Source: Deltaproteobacteria bacterium (GTDB lineage Bacteria > Desulfobacterota_B > Binatia > UBA9968). Taken from it: 27,372 nucleotides of DNA. The stretch is from contig JAUXIP010000003.1 in NCBI GenBank assembly GCA_030620935.1, positions 1-27,372 on the forward strand, written 5' to 3'. The stretch's first letter is position 1; every line of letters begins with the position of its first letter. Positions 7,486-14,503 of this stretch are shown here, piece by piece. The notes beneath the pieces are model-generated. The model was not told where the DNA came from and did no database searches. It saw only the letters and a list, made by a program, of their open reading frames with translations. Position numbers and translations under genes: made by a program.

Positions 7486-8204
7486 GAGACCTCTCTCCCT
7501 AAAAGATGATCGAATACAGTGACCAGAATGCCCCAGACAGCCAGACCGATACCGATCTCGACAATGAGGATCCCGATAGTTCTCAGCTCGGCACCCGAGA
7601 TTCCGGGGATCGGGAGATAGGCGTAGTCGAGAAAATTTCCCCCTACGATTAATGGAAGAAAACCGGTCACGGCAAAGATCAACATCCCTCCGGCCCCGAG
7701 GGCAACGGCCAACTCAGGCGGAAATCTGCGGTGTTCGTAGGCCTCACCGGCGGTAAGCCGCAGCAGCATCATGCTGGCTGCCAGGACCACGCCTCCTTGA
7801 AACCCCCCTCCGGGACCATAGTGGCCGTGCGTGATTACATATAGGGCAAAGAGCTGGATGAAGGGGACCATGAGTCTGGAAACTCCTTCGACGATAGGGT
7901 TGTCGTATCGCTCTTTCAGCGGGCGGCTCGGCAGAGTTTTCCCTCCGGGGAGCAGCAAAATAAGCGCCATCCCGGCCGTGAGGATGACCACTGTTTCCCC
8001 AAACGTGTCGTAGCCTCGATAGTCGGCCAGGACTGCCGTTACAACGTTCGGTGTTCGGGTATCTTGAACCGACTGTTCTATGTACGTGGGGGATAAATAA
8101 ACATTGGCAGGAGCCTGAGGGTCCCCATGGCGCGGCAGGTCTCCCTCCGCGTAGACGAGCATGGCAAAGAATAGACCCAAAACGAGCAGATAGAGCGGTT
8201 TCAA
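7482..8204 (-). CDS. mrpB: fused MbhE-like (MrpA C-terminal) and MrpB subunit
   Basis: A 240-residue membrane protein made of two parts. Residues about 1-90 contain TPNVVTAVLADYRGYDTFGE (51-70), the hallmark of the last domain of MrpA (MbhE in archaeal hydrogenases). Residues about 100-240 are MrpB/MnhB, with HGHYGPGGGFQGGVV at 126-140. The start is TTG, overlapping the preceding stop as TTGA; no better start exists without losing the first helix. In canonical bacterial Mrp operons the first part belongs to MrpA, so this is a rearranged subunit boundary. Confidence 0.9.
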   Translation of the reverse strand: MKPLYLLVLGLFFAMLVYAEGDLPRHGDPQAPANVYLSPTYIEQSVQDTRTPNVVTAVLADYRGYDTFGETVVILTAGMALILLLPGGKTLPSRPLKERYDNPIVEGVSRLMVPFIQLFALYVITHGHYGPGGGFQGGVVLAASMMLLRLTAGEAYEHRRFPPELAVALGAGGMLIFAVTGFLPLIVGGNFLDYAYLPIPGISGAELRTIGILIVEIGIGLAVWGILVTVFDHLLGREVS

Positions 8205-8446
8205 TCTACCGAACTCCTCTCCATGGCAAAAAGGGCGACCACAAAGAGCACGCCGGTGACACCCGCGCCTAGTGCGGCCTCGGTGAAGGCCACGTCCACG
8301 GCCCCCATCGATACGAAGAGGAGCGCCATCACAAAACTGTATCCGCTCAAGACGGCTACGGCAGCCAGCAAGTCGCGGATCTTAAGAGCGATCAAAGCCA
8401 GAGCGATCAAGATAATGAGCAACCAGAAGTCGATTTGCCAGATCAC
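8201..8446 (-). CDS. MbhD-like / MrpA C-terminal fragment (DUF4040 type)
   Basis: An 81-residue, three-helix membrane protein. The motif GAVDVAFTEAALGAGVTGVLF (48-68) corresponds to the conserved acidic helix of the MrpA C-terminal domain and of MbhD, with E56 as the conserved glutamate. The start is GTG overlapping the mrpG stop (GTGA) and the stop overlaps the following TTG start (TTGA). It is the NuoJ-like element of the complex, encoded separately instead of inside MrpA. Confidence 0.9.
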   Translation of the reverse strand: MIWQIDFWLLIILIALALIALKIRDLLAAVAVLSGYSFVMALLFVSMGAVDVAFTEAALGAGVTGVLFVVALFAMERSSVD

Positions 8447-8754
8447 GGTTGGGGCGGCTCTCCTTTAGCTTTCCAGATTCCCAGGCCGGAGCGGATCGCG
8501 GCCCTGGCGATCGCGTGCATGGCCGTCGGGTTGGTCACGGCGACGATCAATAGGATCAGAAGAAGCTTTACACTACTAAGCGACATGCCGTTGTACAGAG
8601 CCAATGCGATTAGGATGAGCATGCTCCCCAAGGTCTCCGCTTTGCCGACAGCGTGTGCCCGGCAATAGAAATCAGGGAAACGAATAAGGCCGAGACAACT
8701 CACGCCGAGAAAGGCTGCGCCGCCTATCAACAGGAAGACCACCGCACCATTCAT
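8443..8754 (-). CDS. mrpG: Mrp-type Na+/H+ antiporter subunit G
   Basis: A 103-residue protein with three membrane helices and the MrpG pattern of LIGGAAFLGVSCLGLIRFPDFYCRAHA, spanning the first helix and its cytoplasmic turn, followed by GKAETLGS. It starts with ATG overlapping the mrpF stop (ATGA). Length and order (directly after mrpF) match the family. It is one of the small hydrophobic subunits needed for a stable Mrp complex. Confidence 0.93.
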   Translation of the reverse strand: MNGAVVFLLIGGAAFLGVSCLGLIRFPDFYCRAHAVGKAETLGSMLILIALALYNGMSLSSVKLLLILLIVAVTNPTAMHAIARAAIRSGLGIWKAKGEPPQP

Positions 8755-9023
8755 AAAGGCTCCTCTTGCCGCCGTTCAAAATACTTCGCCAGCGCCACTA
8801 TGCCGATAAAATTCAACATCGCATAGGCGAGGGCCAAATCGACAAACATGTCGATTCTCCCGTATAGAAAGCCGATCAACACCAGCATCATAACCGCGTT
8901 GGTGCCGATCAGCCCGCTCCCGATAATTCGGTCGAAGACTGTGGGGCCGCTGACGATGCGGTATAAACTGGCGGCGATCAGCAGAGCGATGAAGATAACG
9001 ATCAATAGGAAAAGGTCGTTCAT
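8751..9023 (-). CDS. mrpF: Mrp-type Na+/H+ antiporter subunit F
   Basis: A 90-residue three-helix protein with the MrpF signature: GPTVFDRIIGSGLIGTNAV (27-45) and DLALAYAMLNFIGIVALAKY. It has ATG as start, overlapping the mrpE stop (ATGA), and its stop overlaps mrpG in the same way. The length is normal for the family. Confidence 0.93.
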   Translation of the reverse strand: MNDLFLLIVIFIALLIAASLYRIVSGPTVFDRIIGSGLIGTNAVMMLVLIGFLYGRIDMFVDLALAYAMLNFIGIVALAKYFERRQEEPL

Positions 9024-9592
9024 AAACGCTCTCCGTCCTTGTCATCGACCCAACGAATCTCAGGGGCCGATTCCTCGGTCTCACCGAATATGGCTTCAAG
9101 CTTGTTTTGTATCTCGGCCTCCAGAAGACCCTGTGCCGCTTCTGGGACAAGCGCATGCACCAGATATGTGCCGTCTTTAAGATCGACGGTGATCGTGCCG
9201 GGGGTCAATGTAATCGAATTGGCCAGGACGATATGTCCGACATCACTCCGTAGCCGGGTCCTGAAGCGTAGCAGTCTAGGGCGGATCGGCATCCTCGGAT
9301 GCAGGACGAGATAGGCAACCTGAAGATTGGCTTTAATAATATTAAAGATCAACCAGATGACGTAGAAGAAAATACGACGTACCGAAATCAACAGATAGCC
9401 TACACCGGCTCTCCGTCTCTTCGTAGCGTCCTCTTCGAAATGAAAGAGGTCTGCCGTTAGAAATGTAACCAATCCCACCGATAGAGCGCCGATTGTCAGG
9501 TATTTAATCTCAAGCCTTCCAGAAAGAACAAGCCAGATTACATACAAAAGAAGGCACTGAAGAGCTACGCTGCCGGTCTTGCGGAATATCAT
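9020..9592 (-). CDS. mrpE: Mrp-type Na+/H+ antiporter subunit E
   Basis: First gene of the ten-gene antiporter operon. The 190-residue product has two N-terminal helix pairs (about 8-48 and 66-98) and a cytoplasmic domain with ANSITLTPGTITVDL (124-138), the conserved MrpE motif, followed by a short C-terminal alpha/beta part that is more acidic than usual (GETEESAPE). Canonical MrpE is about 160 residues, so the tail is somewhat long. Its promoter is visible about 40 nt upstream. No strong SD is seen before the ATG. Confidence 0.93.
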   Translation of the reverse strand: MIFRKTGSVALQCLLLYVIWLVLSGRLEIKYLTIGALSVGLVTFLTADLFHFEEDATKRRRAGVGYLLISVRRIFFYVIWLIFNIIKANLQVAYLVLHPRMPIRPRLLRFRTRLRSDVGHIVLANSITLTPGTITVDLKDGTYLVHALVPEAAQGLLEAEIQNKLEAIFGETEESAPEIRWVDDKDGERL

Positions 9593-9633
9593 GACTTAGG
9601 AAACGTCAGAGCTGACTCGATGGATCACAGGAT

Positions 9634-9662
9634 CTTATAGTCAACTGACGCGTTGTTTGCAA
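9634..9662 (-). promoter_or_regulatory. mrpE: sigma70-type promoter for the Mrp operon
   Basis: On the minus strand TTGCAA (9657-9662) is separated by exactly 17 nt from TATAAG (9634-9639), placing transcription start near 9627 and leaving a leader of about 35 nt before the mrpE ATG. It lies in the 119-nt gap after the SLC13 gene, so the antiporter operon can be transcribed independently of that gene. Confidence 0.55.
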
Positions 9663-9711
9663 GGAATTTAGGGTCCGTATTCTCTGTTGTTTTCCTTGGG
9701 TCTCGCCACAC

Positions 9712-11502
9712 TCACGGAGTGCCCAATCCGACTGGCCAGAAGTGTAAGATAAGAGGGATGGATATGGTGGCGATGACAACCTCGAGTGGGAGTCCCATGC
9801 GCCAATAATCGCCGAACCGGTAGCCGCCGGGTCCCATCACCAGAGCATTCGACTGATGCCCTATGGGGGTAAGGAAGGCGCATGACGCACCGACCGCAAC
9901 GGCCATCAAAAAGGGATCGGATGAAGCGCCGAACGAGGTGGCGATGCTGATAGCGATGGGCGCCATCAAGATCGCCGCAGCCGCGTTGTTCACAAGGTCG
10001 GACAAAAACATAGTCCCCACTAGCACGATAGCCACCATCAGCGCCGGGGTCATTTGGCCGGAGAAATTGAGAACGCCAGAGGCAATGAGGGCCGCTCCAC
10101 CTGTGCTTTCCAGTGCCTGCCCAACAGGTATCATGGCTCCGAGGAGAACGATAATAGGCCAGTCTATGCTCTCGTAGGCTTCGCGTAGGGAGAGAAGACC
10201 AATGAGCACCATGACGACAGCTGCGCCTACAAAAACAACCTGGACCGGCAACATACCCGTGGCCGCGGCAGCCACAGCGGCGCCGAAAATTCCAACCGCT
10301 AGAAGAACTCGGCGTGGATGCCCGAGTCGAAGCCCCCGCTCGGCCAGGGGCAAGCATCCTAAAACAGGGAGCGCCTCTTGCAGCGCTTCTGTTTGCCCCT
10401 GCAGAAGCAAGACATCGCCGGCCTTAAATTGGATACTCCTCAGCCGTTCTCTCAACCGCGCGCCCTGGCGGGCTACACCGAGCAGGTTTACTCCATAGCG
10501 CCAGCGCAAATTGAAGGTCCAGGCGGTATTGCCTTCAAGCGGCGAGTCGGGCCTGACGACAGCCTCAACCACGCTCACTTCGTCTGATCCCAGGACTTCC
10601 TCGTGGAGTTCCTTACTTCCAACCAGCTCCAGATGCGCGGCATCGACCAAAGACTTCAGGGCTTCCGAGTCCGCCTCAACTGTGAGAATATCTCCCGCCT
10701 GTAGGATCTCAAATCTCGGCGGTGCGGCTATTCGCCACTCTCCTCGCACCAATCCAACGATAGTAACCTCTGCCTCGGTTGCAGCCTCAAGCTCCCGCAG
10801 GGGCCTTCCAACGATGTTAGAATCTTCCGGAACGCGCACCTCGCTTATGTAGTCTTCGATTTGGAAAAGCTCCTCACGCGATACCGGACTTTTTCTCCGC
10901 GGGATAAGGCGCCAACCGATCAATGAGATAAAGAGCAGCCCACCTAGGGCGACCCCCAACCCAACGAAGGCGAAATCGAACATACGAAAAGGCTCAGTGG
11001 TTGTTTGCGCCCGAAACGTAGAGATAATGATGTTAGGCGGAGTGCCTATCAATGTTGTCATGCCGCCGAGCAATGAACCGAACGCAAGCGGCATAAGGAG
11101 CAACGAGGGCGGATGGTTACTACTGCGGGCCATCCGAATGGCAACCGGCATGAGAAGGGCCAAGGCCCCCACATTGTTCATGAAGCCCGAACAAGCCGTT
11201 ACAAGTCCTGTCAAAGCCGTCACCTGAAGGATAGGTCGATCCCCTAGTCTCGACATCCAACTGGCGATGCTGTCCACGAGCCCGGAGTTCAGTAGGCCGC
11301 GACTGGCCACGAGCACGGCCGCCACCGTCACCACTGCTGGATGGCCAAAGCCGGCAAATACTTGATCGCCAGGAACGACGCCGGTACAAGCAACGGCCAA
11401 TAGAGCTAATAGCGCAACGATATCGTACCGCCATTTCCCCAGAATAAAGAGAACGAGGGTAAGCAAAAGTACGCTAAAGACGATGGTTTGCTCTATGGTC
11501 AT
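9712..11502 (-). CDS. SLC13/DASS-family permease with two RCK-C (TrkA-C) domains
   Basis: A 596-residue inner-membrane carrier. Helices fill about 1-200 and 390-596, and the two halves are separated by two consecutive TrkA-C/RCK-C domains: about 213-290 (VPEDSNIVGRPLREL ... AGDILTVEAD) and 300-385 (VRPDSPLEGNTAWTF ... AGDVLLLQG). Each repeat has the family's small beta-alpha fold pattern. Membrane motifs include GTPPNIIIS (first half) and the NNAAAAILMAPIA and TPIGHQSNALV stretches (second half), typical of sodium-coupled di-/tricarboxylate or sulfate carriers. The substrate is not readable; sulfate, sulfite or organic dianions are all possible. The SD GAGGGG precedes the ATG. Sodium coupling would fit beside a Na+/H+ antiporter, but that link is inference. 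Confidence 0.9.
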   Translation of the reverse strand: MTIEQTIVFSVLLLTLVLFILGKWRYDIVALLALLAVACTGVVPGDQVFAGFGHPAVVTVAAVLVASRGLLNSGLVDSIASWMSRLGDRPILQVTALTGLVTACSGFMNNVGALALLMPVAIRMARSSNHPPSLLLMPLAFGSLLGGMTTLIGTPPNIIISTFRAQTTTEPFRMFDFAFVGLGVALGGLLFISLIGWRLIPRRKSPVSREELFQIEDYISEVRVPEDSNIVGRPLRELEAATEAEVTIVGLVRGEWRIAAPPRFEILQAGDILTVEADSEALKSLVDAAHLELVGSKELHEEVLGSDEVSVVEAVVRPDSPLEGNTAWTFNLRWRYGVNLLGVARQGARLRERLRSIQFKAGDVLLLQGQTEALQEALPVLGCLPLAERGLRLGHPRRVLLAVGIFGAAVAAAATGMLPVQVVFVGAAVVMVLIGLLSLREAYESIDWPIIVLLGAMIPVGQALESTGGAALIASGVLNFSGQMTPALMVAIVLVGTMFLSDLVNNAAAAILMAPIAISIATSFGASSDPFLMAVAVGASCAFLTPIGHQSNALVMGPGGYRFGDYWRMGLPLEVVIATISIPLILHFWPVGLGTP

Positions 11503-11653
11503 CGACCACCCCTCATGGCAATTTCATCTCCGTCTTCTGTCAAAGCTGAGAGTGCACGTCAACCATTATTTCCAGCGGGTCACTTAGCGGGGAATTGGAC
11601 TCTTACCGGAACTAAAACAATCAGAGCATAAAAACGGCCGGACCGTCTCTGAA

Positions 11654-12469
11654 TCATGACGCCTTTCCCAACTCGTGGGACCGATGAGTAGCGCAGAGAA
11701 CGGCATCCCTCACGGTTCCTTGAAAGTTTCCCTTCTCCAAAGCTTGAAGCCCTGCGAGCGTAGTCCCTCCCGGAGAGGTGACCTCATCCCGCAATTGCGC
11801 TAGAGGCTTGCCGCTTTCCATCGCCAGCTTGGCGGCGCCATAAACAGTTTGCATGGCCAGGTCAAGGGCGACCTGCTGGCTGAGCCCTGCCTGCACGGCC
11901 CCCTCCACTAAGGACTCCATGAACAGAAATACATAAGCCGGGCCGCTCCCACTGAGGCCGGTGACCGCATCAAGATGACGCTCCTCTACAGGAACAGCGA
12001 ACCCCACGCTTCCTAAAATCATTCCCACCTGATCCAAATCCTTTTGAGAAGCATGTTTGCCCGGTGCATACGCGGAGGCAGCGGCTCCCACGATGCAGGG
12101 GGTGTTGGGCATGACCCGGATCACCCGGGCGCCCCGTTCCAGACGCGCCTCGATTTGGCTCGTGGGAACTCCCGCCGCGATCGAGACCACGATTTTATTC
12201 TTGCCGATCTTGTTGGATACTTCGTCCAGCACGATCGGAACAATCTGTGGCTTTACGGCCAGAATGATCATATCGGCAAAATCACATACCTCGCGATTGT
12301 CCGCGGTAGCCTTGATCCCCAACTCCCGGGCTAGAAGCTCCCGAGCCTCATCCCGCGGCTCGCTGGCCATCACCTGCTTTTTCTCGACCAGTCCGGCTTG
12401 AATGACGCCCCGTATGATCGCCGGACCCATTTTCCCTGCTCCGAGCACTCCGATTTTCTCCTTCAACAT
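11654..12469 (-). CDS. proC: pyrroline-5-carboxylate reductase
   Basis: Catalyses the last step of proline synthesis, NAD(P)H reduction of 1-pyrroline-5-carboxylate, in the cytoplasm. The frame extends upstream to 12565, but the ATG at 12469 is preferred: AGGAGGT lies 5-6 nt upstream and residue 1 then leads straight into the Rossmann strand KIGVLGAGKMG. The resulting 271 aa is the normal ProC length. Motifs are GAGKMG (10-15), AVKPQ (71-75), RVMPNTP (118-124), GSGPAYVF (174-181) and the substrate-binding EVTSPGGTT (229-237). It appears to stand alone: the neighbours are an unrelated permease gene downstream (152-nt gap) and a divergent ubiD gene. Confidence 0.97.
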   Translation of the reverse strand: MLKEKIGVLGAGKMGPAIIRGVIQAGLVEKKQVMASEPRDEARELLARELGIKATADNREVCDFADMIILAVKPQIVPIVLDEVSNKIGKNKIVVSIAAGVPTSQIEARLERGARVIRVMPNTPCIVGAAASAYAPGKHASQKDLDQVGMILGSVGFAVPVEERHLDAVTGLSGSGPAYVFLFMESLVEGAVQAGLSQQVALDLAMQTVYGAAKLAMESGKPLAQLRDEVTSPGGTTLAGLQALEKGNFQGTVRDAVLCATHRSHELGKAS

Positions 12470-12611
12470 CGGTAGACCTCCTCCCTCCAAAGAAAGGGTA
12501 AACGCGCGAGTGGATTGTGTTGAGGCAGAATCACATGAACCATGGATAAAGGCAAGCTTACCCACGGATGGTTATGGGTCTTTTATGCTTGTGGCGTCAG
12601 GGGTTTTAGCC

Positions 12612-12687
12612 TGTCCGGGTGGAATTTACCTCTGCCCGGAGTTTGACTTTTAGGCCACTGTCAGGTAGATAATACTTCACTGTCAGG
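12612..12687 (+). repeat. tandem degenerate repeats, possible insertion-sequence end
   Basis: TGTCCGG (12612), TGCCCGG (12633), TGTCAGG (12659) and TGTCAGG (12681) recur at 21-26 nt steps, and the last two are part of an identical 10-mer CACTGTCAGG (12656 and 12678). Multiple short repeats at about 20-nt steps are typical of the ends of IS21-family elements. No transposase gene remains, so this would be a solo end; an array of regulator sites is the alternative. Confidence 0.35.
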
Positions 12688-12815
12688 AGATCCAAGCTCA
12701 TAGTTTTTTCTCTCCTATATCTGCTTAGATCGAATATACGGATTAGATGGAGGTTGGCGGTCGTCGCCACATCATATCGTAAGCCCGGTTTAGTAACGAG
12801 TTAACGTCTTAAAGA

Positions 12816-12835
12816 CCAAAATCTACCTATTTTGG
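12816..12835 (+). promoter_or_regulatory. hairpin overlapping the ubiD ribosome binding site
   Basis: CCAAAAT (12816-12822) and ATTTTGG (12829-12835) are perfect arms around a 6-nt loop. The SD GGAGG (12834-12838), 6 nt before the ATG, begins inside the right arm. When folded, the first two G of the SD are paired, which could damp translation. Confidence 0.4.
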
Positions 12836-12844
12836 AGGACAAAT

Positions 12845-14422
12845 ATGAGTAAGCCAGCTACTAAAACTGCAGGCGCCCGAGCGGAACTCGTCGCGGACCT
12901 GCGCAGCGCGCTGGAGTGGCTCAAAGCCGAAGGCGATCTCATCGAGACGGATAAAGAAGTCGATCCGGATCTGGAAATAACCGGAATTCAAAAACAAATG
13001 GACGGCGGCTGCCCGATTCTTTTCAACAAAGTCAAAGACAAACCGTACCATCGCTGTGTCACGAATTTATTCGGCGACATGAACGTTATCAACAAGATGT
13101 TCGGCTGGAAAGACAACACGGACCGCACGCGGAAACTGGCCCATGCCGTTACCCATCCGATTCCGCCGGTCATCATCGACCAGAAGGACGCGCCGGTTCA
13201 GGAAGAGGTCTTCGAAAAGCCCAAAGAGGCCAGCGAATTCGTCGTGCCGATCCGGCATACCACCTACGAGCCGGAACTGACCGTTGGATCGGGCAGTCGT
13301 TTGATCTCGGGCGAGTATTTCGACGGCGGCACGGACCTGGGCTACAACCGCATGAACTTTCGCTGGGGTAACGTCGGCACATTTCAGATCTCTCCCGGCT
13401 CCCATATGTGGCAGGTGGTGACCAAATACTATAAAGCGGACAAGCCGGTTCCGATCACGATGAATTTCGGCGTGCCGCCTTCGTGCACTCTGATGGCGGG
13501 TGCCGGCTTCGACTATGTGATTTTGCCCCAGGGCTGCGACGAGGTCGGTATAGCGGGCGCCGTCCAGGGATCGCCGGTGCGTCTGGTCAAGGCGCGGACG
13601 GTCGATGCATTGTCGGTTGCCGATGCTGAAGTCGTCCTGGAAGGTTACGTCAATCCCCGCGACCGGCGCTTCGAAACGGCAGAGTCCGAAAAGGCCGGTA
13701 TCCAGGGCCGCTATCATTTCCACCCGGAATGGGCGGGCTACATGGGCAAGGCCTACAAAGCCCCGACGTTCCATGTCACGGCGGTGACCACGCGCAGGCG
13801 CGAGGGCAAGCCGATTATTTTTCCGCTTGGCGTCCACACCCTCGACGACCACAACATCGACACGACCGTGCGCGAGGCGGCGATGTTTGAGCTATGCGAG
13901 CGCATGCAGCCCGGCATCATCATGGACGTTAACATTCCTTACTGCATGACGGACTGGGGAGGAGCGGTTATCCAGGTCAAAAAACGCAACAAGATCGAAG
14001 AAGGCTGGCAGCGCAACTTTATGGCCGCCATCCTCGCCACCTCGCAGGGCTCGCGGCTCGTATTCGCGGTCAGCGAAGATACCGATCCGTACGATATGGA
14101 CGACATCATGTGGTGTCTCACGACGCGCGTCAATCCGAAGACCGACATTATCAATCCGCTGCCGGGCGGGCGTGGCCAGACCTTCATGCCGGCCGAACGG
14201 ATGACCGCCGGCGAGAGGGAATGGACCGCCTCGAACACCATGTTCGAGGGCGGCATGGGCATCGACGCCACCGTTCCCTTCGGTTACGAGAGCGACTTCT
14301 TGCGCCCGGTGTACCCGGTCGATAGGGTGGATCTCAAGGAATGGTTCAGCGATAAGGATGTACAGAACGCCAAGTCGCGCATGAAAGGCTGGGTCCATTC
14401 GCTAGCTCGAACGGGAAGGTAG
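12845..14422 (+). CDS. UbiD-family prenylated-FMN-dependent (de)carboxylase
   Basis: A 525-residue cytoplasmic enzyme of the UbiD family, which reversibly decarboxylates aromatic or alpha,beta-unsaturated acids using prenylated FMN made by UbiX. Features include LRSALEWLKAEGDL (19-32), LFNKV (59-63), the cofactor-region strand GYNRMNFRWGNVGTFQISPG with R169 at the conserved arginine position, SPVRLVKARTVD and AEVVLEGYV (243-269), and HPEWAGYMGK (293-302), where E295 aligns with the catalytic Glu of the EFTGYYG motif. The SD GGAGG is ideally placed. Codons are strongly biased to G/C-ending types (mostly CGC for Arg), unlike both downstream genes. No ubiX is in the window. The substrate is unknown; phthaloyl-CoA or another aryl acid is possible given the adjacent CoA-transferases. 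Confidence 0.92.
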   Translation: MSKPATKTAGARAELVADLRSALEWLKAEGDLIETDKEVDPDLEITGIQKQMDGGCPILFNKVKDKPYHRCVTNLFGDMNVINKMFGWKDNTDRTRKLAHAVTHPIPPVIIDQKDAPVQEEVFEKPKEASEFVVPIRHTTYEPELTVGSGSRLISGEYFDGGTDLGYNRMNFRWGNVGTFQISPGSHMWQVVTKYYKADKPVPITMNFGVPPSCTLMAGAGFDYVILPQGCDEVGIAGAVQGSPVRLVKARTVDALSVADAEVVLEGYVNPRDRRFETAESEKAGIQGRYHFHPEWAGYMGKAYKAPTFHVTAVTTRRREGKPIIFPLGVHTLDDHNIDTTVREAAMFELCERMQPGIIMDVNIPYCMTDWGGAVIQVKKRNKIEEGWQRNFMAAILATSQGSRLVFAVSEDTDPYDMDDIMWCLTTRVNPKTDIINPLPGGRGQTFMPAERMTAGEREWTASNTMFEGGMGIDATVPFGYESDFLRPVYPVDRVDLKEWFSDKDVQNAKSRMKGWVHSLARTGR

Positions 14423-14461
14423 CCGCATCGAGTTGATAACCTAAGGACATCAACAAAGAGC

Positions 14462-14495
14462 AAGGGCAGGGGGTGGGTTCCCTGCCCTTTTTTTT
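14462..14495 (+). terminator. strong intrinsic terminator after the ubiD-family gene
   Basis: AAGGGCAGGG (14462-14471) pairs perfectly with CCCTGCCCTT (14480-14489) across an 8-nt loop and runs into eight T (14488-14495). It lies 40 nt after the UbiD stop and ends 8 nt before the next gene's first ATG. Confidence 0.93.
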
Positions 14496-14503
14496 AAAAA
14501 GAG

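Larger units (their letters stand above)
12470..12844. other. 375-nt intergenic region between proC and the ubiD-family gene
   Basis: No convincing coding sequence. It contains, left to right, the proC leader, four degenerate TGYCMGG repeats (12612-12687), an AT-rich stretch and a hairpin over the ubiD ribosome binding site. A weak plus-strand promoter candidate is TTGACT (12643-12648) with GATAAT (12668-12673), though the 19-nt spacing is long. Another promoter may lie in the AT-rich 12700-12760 part but I cannot assign it. Confidence 0.5.

Noticed and set aside
11631..11654. Intrinsic terminator after proC on the minus strand (ACGG/CCGT followed by TTTTT)
   Set aside because: The stem is only 4 bp; too weak to call, although the T-run makes it possible.
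12470..12565. N-terminal extension of ProC by 32 residues
   Set aside because: The extension lies outside the conserved fold, and a strong SD precedes the internal ATG that gives the normal ProC length.
12612..12687. CRISPR array
   Set aside because: Only short 7-10 nt degenerate repeats with no constant repeat-spacer length and no cas genes.
13067..13852. 261-residue frame on the minus strand inside the UbiD gene
   Set aside because: It is a shadow of the GC-biased codons of ubiD; it has no SD and no recognisable domain, and ubiD itself is certain.
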